Assembly (NCBI RefSeq): GCF_001638985.1 | Contig: NW_017265134.1 | Coordinates: 2,633,732-2,697,731 of the forward strand | Reading direction: 5' to 3' | Source: Phycomyces blakesleeanus NRRL 1555(-) | Taxonomy: Eukaryota; Mucoromycota; Mucoromycetes; Mucorales; Phycomycetaceae | DNA length: 64,000 bases | In this document: piece after piece, positions 47,535 to 58,344 of the stretch | Layout of the letters: each line of letters starts with the position of its first letter | Position numbering within the stretch: position 1 is the first letter of the stretch | Position numbers and translations under genes: made by a program | Notes under the pieces: model-generated | What the model saw: only the letters and a program-made list of their open reading frames with translations | What the model was told of the DNA's origin: nothing | The model's database searches: none

Positions 47535-50500
47535 CCTGGCTACCTGCTAGATTTTCTTTTTTATTCAGATAACAAATAAACACCTTTAGTTATGATAGTA
47601 AATGTGTCCAAATCAAAGGTAAATGGTGCTATTATTCTCAAAAGAGAAAAATAAATTTGCTGGCATGGCAATATGTTATTTCTTTGTTTTGAGATGTACC
47701 AGGTTTGGTCATTTGATGTGCATAAAATTTACTATTTTGCCACCAGGGTATTTATGTATGCTTTGTTATTTATTGCGTGTATTTGTGTATTTAAATATGA
47801 GCCGTAGTAGTAATTGGACGAGTTAAAATGACTACAACCTGACATATTTTTGCTGTGTTGTTGTTGTTGTTTTTTTAAAAAAAATACCCCTTATAATACT
47901 TGGAATTATAAAATTGGGAAGTGTATGGAAGTAGTATACATAGATCCATTTAATTTTGTGAAAGTTCTATAGCTCTTAAATGATACTATATATATGTTCA
48001 AGTGAGCATTTTATGTATCGTAAAAAGAAACAAGTCAAATTTAAAGCTAATAGCTCTCTGGACCATAAAACTTATGATATATATATATATAAACTATCAC
48101 TAATAGGTATAAGAGCGAGAATTGATCTTCATAATTTCTGACTTGTTCATATTTCTGCTCATTGAAAAAAAAAAGGCTTTCTTCACAAGGATAATGATAT
48201 AATTACCTATGCCAGAATATTTGTTTTCTTTGAGGAAGCATATTTTTATGTTTATGGACAACTGAATAAGGATATTTTGGACCGCTGTTTTATTAGAGCC
48301 CTACCTTATCATGATTTTATTCAAACAATGTTACATAAATAAAAGGGGGATTGAGTTGGTTTATATATATATATATATTTGTGTGGGGGTTATCCTGCTA
48401 CTCGAAAACTATTGAAGCTACAAATGGCTCCGCAAGCAATCAAGCTTTATTGTATATAAATATTCTTCCTTTTATTATTATTTGATTCAGGCAAATATTG
48501 TAGGCTTTCTTCTTCTCTTGAATTTTTTGGCCAATTTGTTCAGGAATTAAGGACTGAAAGCAAATATGACTTTACTTATGGTCATTACAAAAACAAACAA
48601 ACAAACAAACAAACAAAACCTTTTCCATCTTCTATAGAAACGTCAGTTTAGGGGCATGTGGTACTTACTCAAAGGAAATACCTTGCTTGTTGAGTCTCGA
48701 TCTTATGATAGTTATGAAAGTCAAGGGGAAACATGGTCTAGAAGCTAACCTTTTCCAATGTATACCAACGTGTGAATTGAAGTATAACATAGAGCCAAAT
48801 TAAGGAAGATAATCTATTAAATACAGATACTTATTGTACGGTTTTTAACGTCATCTTTTCTTGGATTCCCATATTGCCTTTTTTTGTATCCTTTACAAAC
48901 GTGCTTTACCTATCGATCATCTTGTTGTTGTAATCGTTACAAAACTCAAACCGAAAACGTAAGCCACATAGTGACATTTTGGTTGGTGCTGTTTGAATGG
49001 AATAAGTGTAGAATGAAGGTTTTACCCCATTTTGAGAAGAACCAAGGCGATGGGTGTTTGTCTAAATAGAGACCGATTTAAGAGTAACTTCAAAGAATCT
49101 GAATCCACGACGATAACATAAACCAATTGAAGAAAAATCTTAATTTCAAAAATGTACCTGAATAATCGATGAAAAAAAAAACATTTATTTACACTACATA
49201 ACCCCAACCTTAGATCAGTGGTTCTCATTATTGTTATTATTAGTAGTATTGTTTTTTTTTAAAAAAAAGTATTAAGACAAAGGTCAAGGGAAAGAAAAGA
49301 TCGACATAAATAACAAACTCAAAATGAATAGTATATCATGGAAAGTTAGTCTAATAACCCAAGCTACAAACAAGCTGGTATTGAGACAATAATATATATG
49401 ATATATACGAACCAAAAGCTCATAAAGCTATGGAGATATCAGCATCAACAAAAACACTTTAGAGAAAAAGAAGAGAACAAGTATGGTGTACAAATTCAAG
49501 AAGATTACCCCACACCAAATCACCACAAATTATAAAATTCGTGAGCCATTTCGCAGTCTTGTATTCAATGACACCCCCTCACCCTAAGTGTGTGGATCAT
49601 ACCGTCGTTATAAATGGAAAGGATGGGAGAAAACACGAGACAAAAAAAAGTGAAAGTGAGTTGCTTAGATACCAAAAAGAATAAATGATATCTGGTTAGT
49701 TTAACAGCTATATATGTATTTTATTCATTGCATAAGGTAAAGACTATCAACCATAATATTATCTAACATTCCTTATTTAAACCGTTAATTATGACCCTTT
49801 TTTGTTCTTCTATTTAGTTTAGATTGAAAACAACAATAACACACCTCTGAAAATCTTGCGTTAATAATAACAACAAAGTAATTACACTGCTTCTTTACAT
49901 TCAAGGATAAATAATTTAAGAGTGGATCAAACTTTTTAACGTCACTCACAACCATAAAACATTAAAATCCGTGACTGATTATTAAACTTTATGCAGTCTA
50001 CGAATCTGTGTGTCACAAATCAGAAAAGAAATCATTGCCACATGGTGTAGCTATGGATATTAATTGTGATTTTTTTAAAAAGAAAATGCGAATTGTCTGT
50101 GACATTACGCTACAAAGCTGTTGTTTTTTTTAAAGAAACTAATCTCAACCTAAATGATCTGAATCTGTCAAATTTTAGCTTTAAAACATGATCAACTTGA
50201 ATGTGGCTGATTGCTGATCTGATTTGTATCTACAGACTGAGATCAACTGGTTGAATTGCCCAGAGAAGCCAAACAATTCGTTTTTGTCTTTTTTTTTTAG
50301 ATGTATATATGTAAATGACTATTTATAAACATCATCAGAGATTTTAATAAAGAGGGAATGGACAGAAGTTGATTGCGTCTATAGATTCTAAATCATCATT
50401 GTTTGAGATCTCTAATATTGTAATATGAGTCTGAAATACACAATGTGTATATGTAAAAACAAAGAAAATTACTCATTTGGTGGTTTCGTATTCTTACCTG

Positions 50501-51316
50501 GTCAAACATCTTGTAGCTTCGAAATTGGATATGACCTCATCAGAATGGCTCTCAATTCACCCAAAAAAAGAAAGAATTACAGCTACATCTTGATTCTGAA
50601 TAGCAGAACATAACTATAAATACATCATCAATAATTGTATATTAAAGTCAAGAGCCAAAGCCAAAGTCAAAGCCAAAGCCAGAACTAAAACTAAAACCAA
50701 AACCAAAACCAAATTGATAATTAGGATGGTGGTAGTAGTAAATCCAAGCACAGCCATACTTCTTGTTTCTCTTAATTTTAATTTATTTTTTTCACCATTA
50801 GATTTGCAAATTATATTTCTCTGTAATGATATATTGTAAGACATCTTTAAGCTCAGTTAAATCCTGGATATATAGTTACCGAAAGGATATATTATTATCA
50901 TTATAACTACTCAATTGATCTTCTCTTGGTCTAAGATTCTTGTATCAATACATACTTACAGATCAGTACTAAGCTACAATTAAAACATATTATGTTTGTA
51001 TGTGTGTGTGTATTATACAAACTGGCTTAAAGTCTGAAATATACATAATTGTTAAAGACATCATTTCAGAAACATTACTCACCAGTTCCAAAATAAGTTT
51101 GTTTCATTTTCACTTTTTTTTTTTAAAAAAAAATATTGAATTCATCTTATTTTAAACCCAGATTGGCCAATAAAAGTGCAAAATCATATCGAATACGAAT
51201 CAAAATACTGTAACGATGATATTATAAAACAAGAAAGAAAAATTTTTTTCTTTAAAATAAGAAAGCCAGTCTTTATTCACAAATTGTTCTCTCTTTCACC
51301 CACTTTTGTTGTACAC
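47535..51316. other. Intergenic spacer, 3.8 kb
   Basis: No gene was found. It has TA runs, a CAAA repeat (about 48590-48617), several T-run/A-run junctions, and an AAAGCC/AAAACC hexamer tract (about 50646-50710). Short open frames at 47623-47826, 48884-49069 and 50425-50613 show no conserved features. The last 200 bp are the elongation factor 3 promoter. Confidence 0.55.
50646..50710. repeat. AAAGCC / AAAACC / AAAACT hexamer tract
   Basis: About ten hexamer units, first mostly CAAAGC then AAAACC, in tandem. It resembles a drifting simple repeat and does not match the common fungal telomere unit TTAGGG. Confidence 0.75.
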
Positions 51317-54300
51317 ATGTCTGCCTTGACCATCAGTGCACCCACTGCTGCCGAGACCAGCCAAGCCAAGGAGCTTCTCGCTCTCTTGTTCGCTTCTTCC
51401 GATGCCGACCGCGAGTCTGCTGCCGATGCCTTGGCCGCATTTGTTAACTCCCTCGGTATCCGTTCTCTCAAGCATTTCAAGATCCTTGAGACTATCACCA
51501 AGGAATTGGGCAACAAGAAGAGCCTCGCTTCCCGCCAGGCTGCTGTTGCCGCCATCGTCGCCTTGACCAACAAGAGCATCGAGGGTCAGGCCGAGCCTTA
51601 CATCCTTCCTTTCCTTTCCACCCTCTTGGAGCTCCAGGCTGATAAGTCTGCTGCCCTCAAGACTGCCGCTTTCGAGGCTGCCAAGAACTTGGCCCTCAAG
51701 GTCAACGCCAACGCTACCGCTGTCATGATCCCCGTCATCCTCGAGGGTCTCGGTAACTCCTGCAAGTGGCAGACCAAGATGCTCTCCTTGACTCTTTTGG
51801 ATGAGCTCGCCAAGAAGAACGGTCCCCAGTTCTTTGTCTCCATTCCTGAAGTCATCCCCGTCGTCTCTGACTGCATGTGGGATACCAAGACCGATGTCAA
51901 GAAGGCCGCTACCTCTACCATGGGTAACATCTGCGCTCTCGTCGAGAACAAGGATATCGAGCGCTTCATTCCCGCCGTTATTGGTTGCATTAACCACCCC
52001 GAGAACGTCCCCGAGACCATTCACTTGTTGGGTGCCACCACTTTCGTCCAGGAGGTCGACTCCCCCACTCTCTCCATCATGGTTCCCCTTCTTAACCGTG
52101 GTTTGAACGAGCGTGCTACTCCCATCAAGCGTATGTCTGCTCTTATCGTTGATAACATGTGCAAGCTTGTCGACGATCCCGAGGTTGCCGCCCCCTTCTT
52201 GCCCCTGTTGTTGCCCGCCCTCGACAAGGTCCAGGAGATCGTTGCCGATCCCGAGTGCCGTGGCGTCGTCCAGAAGGCCCTTGCCACCCTCAAGCGTGTT
52301 GGTACCTCTGACCACGAGATCTTCTCCAAGGCCGAGAAGGCCTCCAAGGTCACCAAGACCTTCGAGGAGCTTTTGCCCGCCAAGCTCGATTCTTTCTACG
52401 CTCCCATTATCAAGTACATCGATGACATCGCTCTCGCTCTCTGCATTGGTCACCGTTTCTTCAAGAACGTCTGGCTCGAGGCCATTGGTACTTATGTCCG
52501 TGCCTTCCTTCCCAAGGAGCAGGCTGAGAAGCTCGCCGTCGATGCTCTCGACAAGTGCGAGGAGGCTGTCACTGCCAAGATCGTCGAGGAGGAAGATGAT
52601 GAAGGTGAAGATCTCTGCAACTGCGACTTCTCCCTTGCCTATGGTGCCAAGATTCTTTTGAACCGTACTCACCTCCGCCTCAAGCGTGGTAGACGTTATG
52701 GTCTTTGCGGTGCCAACGGTTGCGGAAAGTCCACTCTCATGCGCGCCATTGCCAACGAGCAGGTCGAAGGTTTCCCTCCCAAGTCCGAGCTCAAGACCGT
52801 CTACGTCGAGCACGATATCGATGGTTCCGAGGCCGATACTCCCCTTGTTGACTTCGTCATTGCCTCCGAGGGTGTTGAGACCAAGGATCGTGCCCAGGTT
52901 GCCAAGATTCTCCGCGAGTATGGCTTCACTGAGGAAATGGTCACCACCATGCCCATTGGTGCTCTTTCCGGTGGATGGAAGATGAAGTTGGCTCTTGCCC
53001 GTGCCATGTTGATGAACGCCGATATTCTTTTGTTGGACGAACCCACTAACCATTTGGATGTTGTTAACGTCGCCTGGTTGGAGAACTACCTCTTGGGTCT
53101 CAAGACCGTTACCTCCATCATTGTCTCCCACGACTCTGGTTTCCTCGATCACGTCTGTTCCGACATCATCCATTATGAAGCCAACTACAAGCTCAAGCGT
53201 TATGGTGGTAACTTGTCCGAGTTCGTCAAGAAGGTCCCCAAGGCTGCTTCCTACTACTCTCTCGATGCTGCCCAGATCCGTTTCGCTTTCCCCGAGCCTG
53301 GATACCTTGAGGGTATCAAGACCAAGGAGCGTGCTATTCTCAAGATGAAGAACGTTGACTTCCAGTACCCCAACACCTCCAAGAAGCAGTTGTATGACAT
53401 TACCATGCAGTGCTCCCTTGCCTCCCGTGTTGCCGTCATTGGTCCCAACGGTGCCGGAAAGTCTACCCTCATCAAGTTGTTGACCGGCGAGATCGAGTCC
53501 GATATCGGTACCGTCTGGAAGCATCCTAACTTGCGTATTGCCTACGTTGCCCAGCACGCTTTCCACCATATCGAAAGACACTTGGACAGCACCCCCAACG
53601 AGTACATCCAGTGGCGTTATGCCTCCGGTGAGGACAGAGAAGAGCTCGAGAAGAACGATCGCATGATCAACGAGGAGGAGCAGAAGGCTATGTCCCAGAC
53701 CTTTGTCATTGATGGTGAGAAGCGCGTTGTTGAGGAGTTGGTCGGTCGTCGTAAGCTCAAGCAGTCCTACGAGTACGAGGTCTCCTGGATCGGACGTTCT
53801 TCCGTCGATAACACCTGGATCTCCCGTCAGAAGCTCGAGGCCATGGGTTTCGGTAAGAAGATTGCTGAAGTCGATGCCAAGGAAGCCGCCAAGATGGGTC
53901 TCAACCGTCCTTTGACTGCCAAGGAAATCGAGAAGCACTTGACCGAAGTTGGTCTTGACCCCGAGTTCGCCACTCACTCCCGTATCCGTGGTCTCTCTGG
54001 TGGACAGAAGGTCAAGCTTGTTATCGGTGCTGCTATGTGGAACAGACCTCACATGTTGGTTCTTGATGAGCCTACTAACTACTTGGATCGTGAGTCTCTT
54101 GGTGCCCTTGCTACCGCTATCAAGGAATACGGAGGTGGTGTCGTCATTGTTACTCACAACCGTGAGTTCTCTGAAGCTCTCTGTAACGAAGTCTGGAAGG
54201 TTGATGCCGGTCGTCTTGTCGCTTCCGGCCACAACTGGGTTACTGGTAACGCCGGTGCTGCTATCAAGGAGGAGGAAGCTGAGGATACCGTTGATGCCCA

Positions 54301-54433
54301 GGGTAACACTATCAAGGCTGTCAAGAAGAAGGAGAAGCTCTCTTCTAAGGAGCTCCGTAAGAAGAAGAAGGACAGAATGGAACGCCGCAAGCGTGGCGAG
54401 GAGGTGTTCACCGATGAGGAGGATGATTTCTAA
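51317..54433 (+). CDS. TEF3: Translation elongation factor 3 (ABCF ATPase)
   Basis: A single exon encodes 1038 aa, against about 1044 in yeast. HEAT repeats cover residues of about 1-320, a four-helix region follows, and two ABC domains come next. ABC1 has Walker A GANGCGKST, signature LSGGWKMKLALARAM and Walker B ILLLDEPTNHLD. ABC2 has GPNGAGKST, LSGGQKVKLV and MLVLDEPTNYLD, with the chromodomain-like insert between (YEYEVSWIGRSS). The C-terminus is Lys-rich (KKKKDRMERRKR). EF3 is a fungal factor that helps release the E-site tRNA. The ATG at 51317 fits the family start (MSALTIS); an in-frame ATG at 51176 gives an AT-rich extension that is not protein-like. The gene has no introns and extreme C-ending codon bias, so it stands out from the AT-rich surroundings. 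Confidence 0.98.
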   Translation: MSALTISAPTAAETSQAKELLALLFASSDADRESAADALAAFVNSLGIRSLKHFKILETITKELGNKKSLASRQAAVAAIVALTNKSIEGQAEPYILPFLSTLLELQADKSAALKTAAFEAAKNLALKVNANATAVMIPVILEGLGNSCKWQTKMLSLTLLDELAKKNGPQFFVSIPEVIPVVSDCMWDTKTDVKKAATSTMGNICALVENKDIERFIPAVIGCINHPENVPETIHLLGATTFVQEVDSPTLSIMVPLLNRGLNERATPIKRMSALIVDNMCKLVDDPEVAAPFLPLLLPALDKVQEIVADPECRGVVQKALATLKRVGTSDHEIFSKAEKASKVTKTFEELLPAKLDSFYAPIIKYIDDIALALCIGHRFFKNVWLEAIGTYVRAFLPKEQAEKLAVDALDKCEEAVTAKIVEEEDDEGEDLCNCDFSLAYGAKILLNRTHLRLKRGRRYGLCGANGCGKSTLMRAIANEQVEGFPPKSELKTVYVEHDIDGSEADTPLVDFVIASEGVETKDRAQVAKILREYGFTEEMVTTMPIGALSGGWKMKLALARAMLMNADILLLDEPTNHLDVVNVAWLENYLLGLKTVTSIIVSHDSGFLDHVCSDIIHYEANYKLKRYGGNLSEFVKKVPKAASYYSLDAAQIRFAFPEPGYLEGIKTKERAILKMKNVDFQYPNTSKKQLYDITMQCSLASRVAVIGPNGAGKSTLIKLLTGEIESDIGTVWKHPNLRIAYVAQHAFHHIERHLDSTPNEYIQWRYASGEDREELEKNDRMINEEEQKAMSQTFVIDGEKRVVEELVGRRKLKQSYEYEVSWIGRSSVDNTWISRQKLEAMGFGKKIAEVDAKEAAKMGLNRPLTAKEIEKHLTEVGLDPEFATHSRIRGLSGGQKVKLVIGAAMWNRPHMLVLDEPTNYLDRESLGALATAIKEYGGGVVIVTHNREFSEALCNEVWKVDAGRLVASGHNWVTGNAGAAIKEEEAEDTVDAQGNTIKAVKKKEKLSSKELRKKKKDRMERRKRGEEVFTDEEDDF

Positions 54434-54532
54434 ATCTCAATAGATGTAGTTCATTTGTTTTTCTTTCTCTTTTGTTTATATCTTTTTATACTCTTGTCAT
54501 AATACGAGCATTCCATAAATCAAACATTGCTA

Positions 54533-56314
54533 TCAATTCTTTTTTTGACTAAAAAATCCTTTCATATCATTGAGCTCATTACTGTCTTGTGTCTTCTGTT
54601 GGTCTAATCCAAGTTGTCGATAAAGTTTTTGGGTTGCGTTAATTTGATCCAGAGTTTCTTTGATGTTTCGTTTGTTTCTAGATTGCATGGTTCTATATGA
54701 TTGAATAAAGAGGGAAATAAATAAGTAAGCGAGTAAGTAAAACTGGAAAGATCCCTACTTGCCTTTCAAATAAAAGAGAAGATAACTTCATCATTTCTTC
54801 AGCCGCCTCCAAACTGGACATGCCAAAAGTACGTTGAACGATACCAAGCGAACGACTACTATATTTGGCCGACAATCCAAATACACCTTGCATAGCATAT
54901 ACCCGAGCGAGCTCATCCACTGTACGACCAATTGGGTATGCCTCCTTATCATAAATCCTTTCTTGGCATTCCAACGCAATCTCAAACTTTCCCTTGCGGA
55001 TATAACCCTCGATTTCCTTTTCTTGCTATATATATATATAATTAGATAAGTATGAATTGATTTTGGTGACATTAAACAAATAACATATTCGTTTGTATTT
55101 ACATCTTCTATAATTCTCCATTCAGTGCAGGATTTACAGATTGGACAATTAGGCTGCAGTCGATAGAGTCGGCCTAACGGACATTGTTGGCATAGGTAGA
55201 TCGATTCGCCTGTTACTTCAGCTCTTATGTCCAGATTAAAAAAAAAGAATAGAAAATACACAAAGCAGAGTAAAATTTTTGATATTCTTACGATGGTAAG
55301 CATGATTTGCACTGACACTCAAAGAAGTAATGATCATTCAAGAGACGCCGTCTTTCTACCAAAGGGTGCTTTACAGCCATGGGACCATAGCTGATTGATA
55401 CATTCTCCCCAGCGCCTGTTACAGTTTGAGTGCTGCGTACCACTAAGAGAGAGGGTGTATCCTCTTGGCCAAAAGTAACAACTGCATTTGGGCTGCAATC
55501 ATGATTCAATCTACTAGCAGACAAATAAACTCCCTTTCCAAGACTGTCTGACATCTGAGAGATTAGAGAATCAGAGACAGCGGATGCAGTATGTTGGATA
55601 CAGAAACTGTTGCATCGTATTTGTGCTTGTATAAGCACTAGTGAATCAACTGCATGCTCAGAAAGGTAAAATAAGGATGCTATTTCTTTTGCCTTTGCAC
55701 GGTATTCTGATATTTGTGTCTGGGGATGATGTTCAAGGTTGGAAACAAGATCAGATAGTGCGATTAAATCAGTTCCTTAAGTGCATAAAAATAAGTGTTT
55801 AATGATTTTTTTTATCCGCCAGGATCTTATTGTAAGCCATATATATAATACCTGACTTCCAGTTTATTCTTGCTTTGGTATATCCATCTAAAGCAAGCAG
55901 GATATCATCATCCCATTGTTGGGTTTCAGGAAATTGACACAGCCAAGAATGTATTCCAGTTTCCCAGTTTTCATTCTCACACGCTGTGGAACAAAACACG
56001 AGTGGCCAGCTGCAGCCAGAACGGCGACAGTGAATAGGTTTCTTGACAGGCAAAAAGCAAAACGTGCAATGACTATATCTATATGAGTGGTGAAGACTTT
56101 TTATAAAGGGTTGTTCTTGTAGCAAGACTGTTCCTGGAGGAAAAGAGTTATTTGTCACGACAAAGCGACCCTTTGGGTCAGGGCGCTCATCGACAACCTG
56201 AGCGTGTTTCCATTTACAAAAATTCTTTGGAATCTGCCTATGCATCATTCCAATGTGTGCTGGTCCCAGATTCCTAGCATGAGGGTGTACGGGGGATGAA
56301 GAAGTGAAAGACAT
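54533..56314 (-). CDS. SET and MYND domain protein (SMYD-like lysine methyltransferase)
   Basis: Five exons (56314-55852, 55775-55292, 55223-55103, 55025-54763, 54692-54533) give 496 aa. The MYND-like zinc region starts HCTFCFLPV and continues through HCRRSGCSWPLVFCSTAC to HSWLC (residues about 82-130). The SET core has RLNHDCSPNAVV (Asn-His about residue 245), ENVSISYGP, and a Cys-rich post-SET FFECQCKSC. A second Cys pair cluster (LCQQCPLG, CPICKSC) follows, then a helical TPR-like C-terminus. SMYD enzymes methylate histone or other protein lysines. Intron 4 is read as GC-AG (AG|GCAAGT), because the alternative GT donor breaks the frame. The stop is only 99 bp from that of elongation factor 3. 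Confidence 0.85.
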
Positions 56315-56433
56315 ACTGTTTATAAAGAACAGCTTGCTCCGTACCTTTTGCTATTCAAACAAGTCACGTTAATGGCTTACTTTCTCGCCTACCTTTAGTT
56401 GTACCTTTACTCAAATAAGGAGACCTCTCTATA
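56315..56433. promoter_or_regulatory. 119-bp bidirectional promoter between SMYD-like gene and ARV1
   Basis: The two start codons diverge and are 119 bp apart, so both 5' leaders and core promoters must fit in or overlap this stretch. No clear TATA box was seen on either strand. Confidence 0.7.
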
Positions 56434-57641
56434 ATGCCGACATGTGTAGAATGCGGTGCATCTGTTGCAGACCTTTATGCTCAATATAGTAAAGACAATA
56501 TTAGGCTGACAACATGTGTAAGTTATAGTGTATGAATTTATGCCTAAAGACTGTTCTCAGCGTGTATAAACAAATAGGACAAGTGCAGTAATTTCGCAGA
56601 CAAGTACATTGAACATGATTTCATCATCATCTTCATTGACATGTTGCTACATAAGCCGCAAGTGTACCGACATCTCTTGTTGAATAGAATTACCCAAAAG
56701 GGCAATGGTATACAGGTCAGTTCAACTTTATATACACCAATAAACAAAAATAGCAAGATATTGATGAGATTCTTAGCCACATGTGTTTCGATTTGCCATT
56801 CTTTTGATTCTATTTGAAGTCTGTATCCTTTTTTTTTCTTTTTCTTTCTTTCATTTTCTTTTTTTTTATACGTGGAATCCAAAATAGATATTTTATACAA
56901 ATATAAGAAAGAGATAAAACCTTGACTTCTTGTTCAGACATCAAATGGTTTCGTTTGGAGAGATATGACACCGAGTATGATGTGAATTTTATAAAACAGC
57001 CACTGTGTTATCAATATCTATATATTCTTGCTCTTTGCATATTTGGTAAGAAATTATATGATAACCAAATTTTTAGTAGGCTAAACTTGAAATCCTTCTT
57101 AGAGTTTATTGTATTCCATTGCTGTGTATGTATGGCAGTTCGATGGTGTTTTCGTGGTCAAAATAAGCCTGTTCGGTATGTATTGATAAATTACCGACTA
57201 TTATTAAAGTTGTAAAATAGAGTAAAATAAAATCACTGATTTCGTTTTACTTGAGCTAGTTACAACTATGTGGCAATGGCTTTGATAATATCTAGTTTTG
57301 GGAAGATGCTCTTAATCCTTATGGTTATTTGGGACTACAAGCAGCTAGAATATTCTTGGCTGGTCTCTATTATTGTTCTAGTATCTAATGTTGAGGCTCT
57401 CTCAGGTAAATTTGATAGAAAACAAGAAGAATAAGTCGTGTTTATTTCATTATAACTGCAACATTAATATTACTCTTTTAACACAGTTTATCTGGAGTTA
57501 CCTTATCTTAAAACTCTGTCAATTATGGCATTTGGAATGGCCGGAAGACTTCTGGCTCAATTTGGGTTCTTGTATTTAACTTATGTAAATACCGAGAGAG
57601 AGAGACCTCCTTATAATGACTCGAAATGGTTAACCATTTGA
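56434..57641 (+). CDS. ARV1: ARV1 lipid homeostasis protein
   Basis: Six exons (56434-56517, 56578-56707, 56938-57045, 57103-57175, 57260-57405, 57487-57641) give 231 aa. The N-terminal ARV1 homology domain has a zinc-like CVECG ... TCDKC pair, then FADKYIEHDFIIIFIDMLLHKPQVYRHLLFN-type sequence (only short parts quoted: DKCSNFADKYIE, PQVYRHLLFNR). Membrane segments follow (YLYILALCIFG, MLLILMVIW, LVSIIVLVSN), ending in SIMAFGMAGRLLAQFGFLYL. ARV1 is an ER protein involved in sterol movement and GPI-anchor synthesis. The donor at 56708 (AATG|GTATAC) was chosen over a nearby one because only it keeps the next exon in frame. The last exon could be cut by another intron at YVN, which would change only the tail. 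Confidence 0.9.
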
Positions 57642-58344
57642 ACAGAGTCAACCGAGACTGATCATAAAGATGGGCCTCTAGTCATTTTTTTCTTTCCAGC
57701 TTTCATCACTCTATATGGTAAATGAAATAAATATTCTATCTCTATTTCTATTTCTTTTTTAAAACTTTTTTGTGTAATTTGCTTTATTTTGTCAAACTTC
57801 TCCAAAGAAATTCATTCACTCATCTTATTTTATTTTATTTTAGAATGAAGAGTTAGAACTTATTTTTCTTTAAAAATAATACCTTGTAAGCATTTATAAA
57901 CATAAATTTCAGTGCATACCATCATCCTTTTTTTTGCCAGTCAAATAGTACACCATTAAATTACTTTCGGTATATATACCAGTCAAAGCTGTATTATAGT
58001 GATATTTCTAGGAGAAGGGCAAAAAAGGGCATGCTACTATCTTCTCGATATTTTAAGCTGTACTTTTTATTTGTTTTTGGGAATATCAAAATATATTATA
58101 CGAAGCTTCAAGGCTTTCTGACATATCTTGAAACAAAGACCAAGACCCAACACTCAATACATTCTTTTTACACTTCTGTGGGTACTACACTAGGAACAAG
58201 TTAAAAATATATATCAAATAAAAATATTCTAGGTATTTCTAAAGAAGATTGATATATCATTTATTTGCTTTATGTAAACATTTAATGAGTCAATTAAAAA
58301 GGGGTGTATAATGTATATTTGAGTAATAATCTATAAACTTCTAC
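57642..58344. other. Convergent 3' spacer
   Basis: Seven hundred bases between the stops of ARV1 and the ABCC gene. AT-rich, no gene or clear repeat. Confidence 0.6.

Noticed and set aside
51176..51316. Upstream in-frame ATG of EF3
   Set aside because: The extension is AT-rich and unlike any EF3 N-terminus; MSALTIS at 51317 fits the family.
51296..54232. 978-codon open frame on the minus strand
   Set aside because: It is antisense to the clear EF3 gene, is low-complexity (Gly/Leu/Asp/Val-rich) and is explained by EF3 codon bias.
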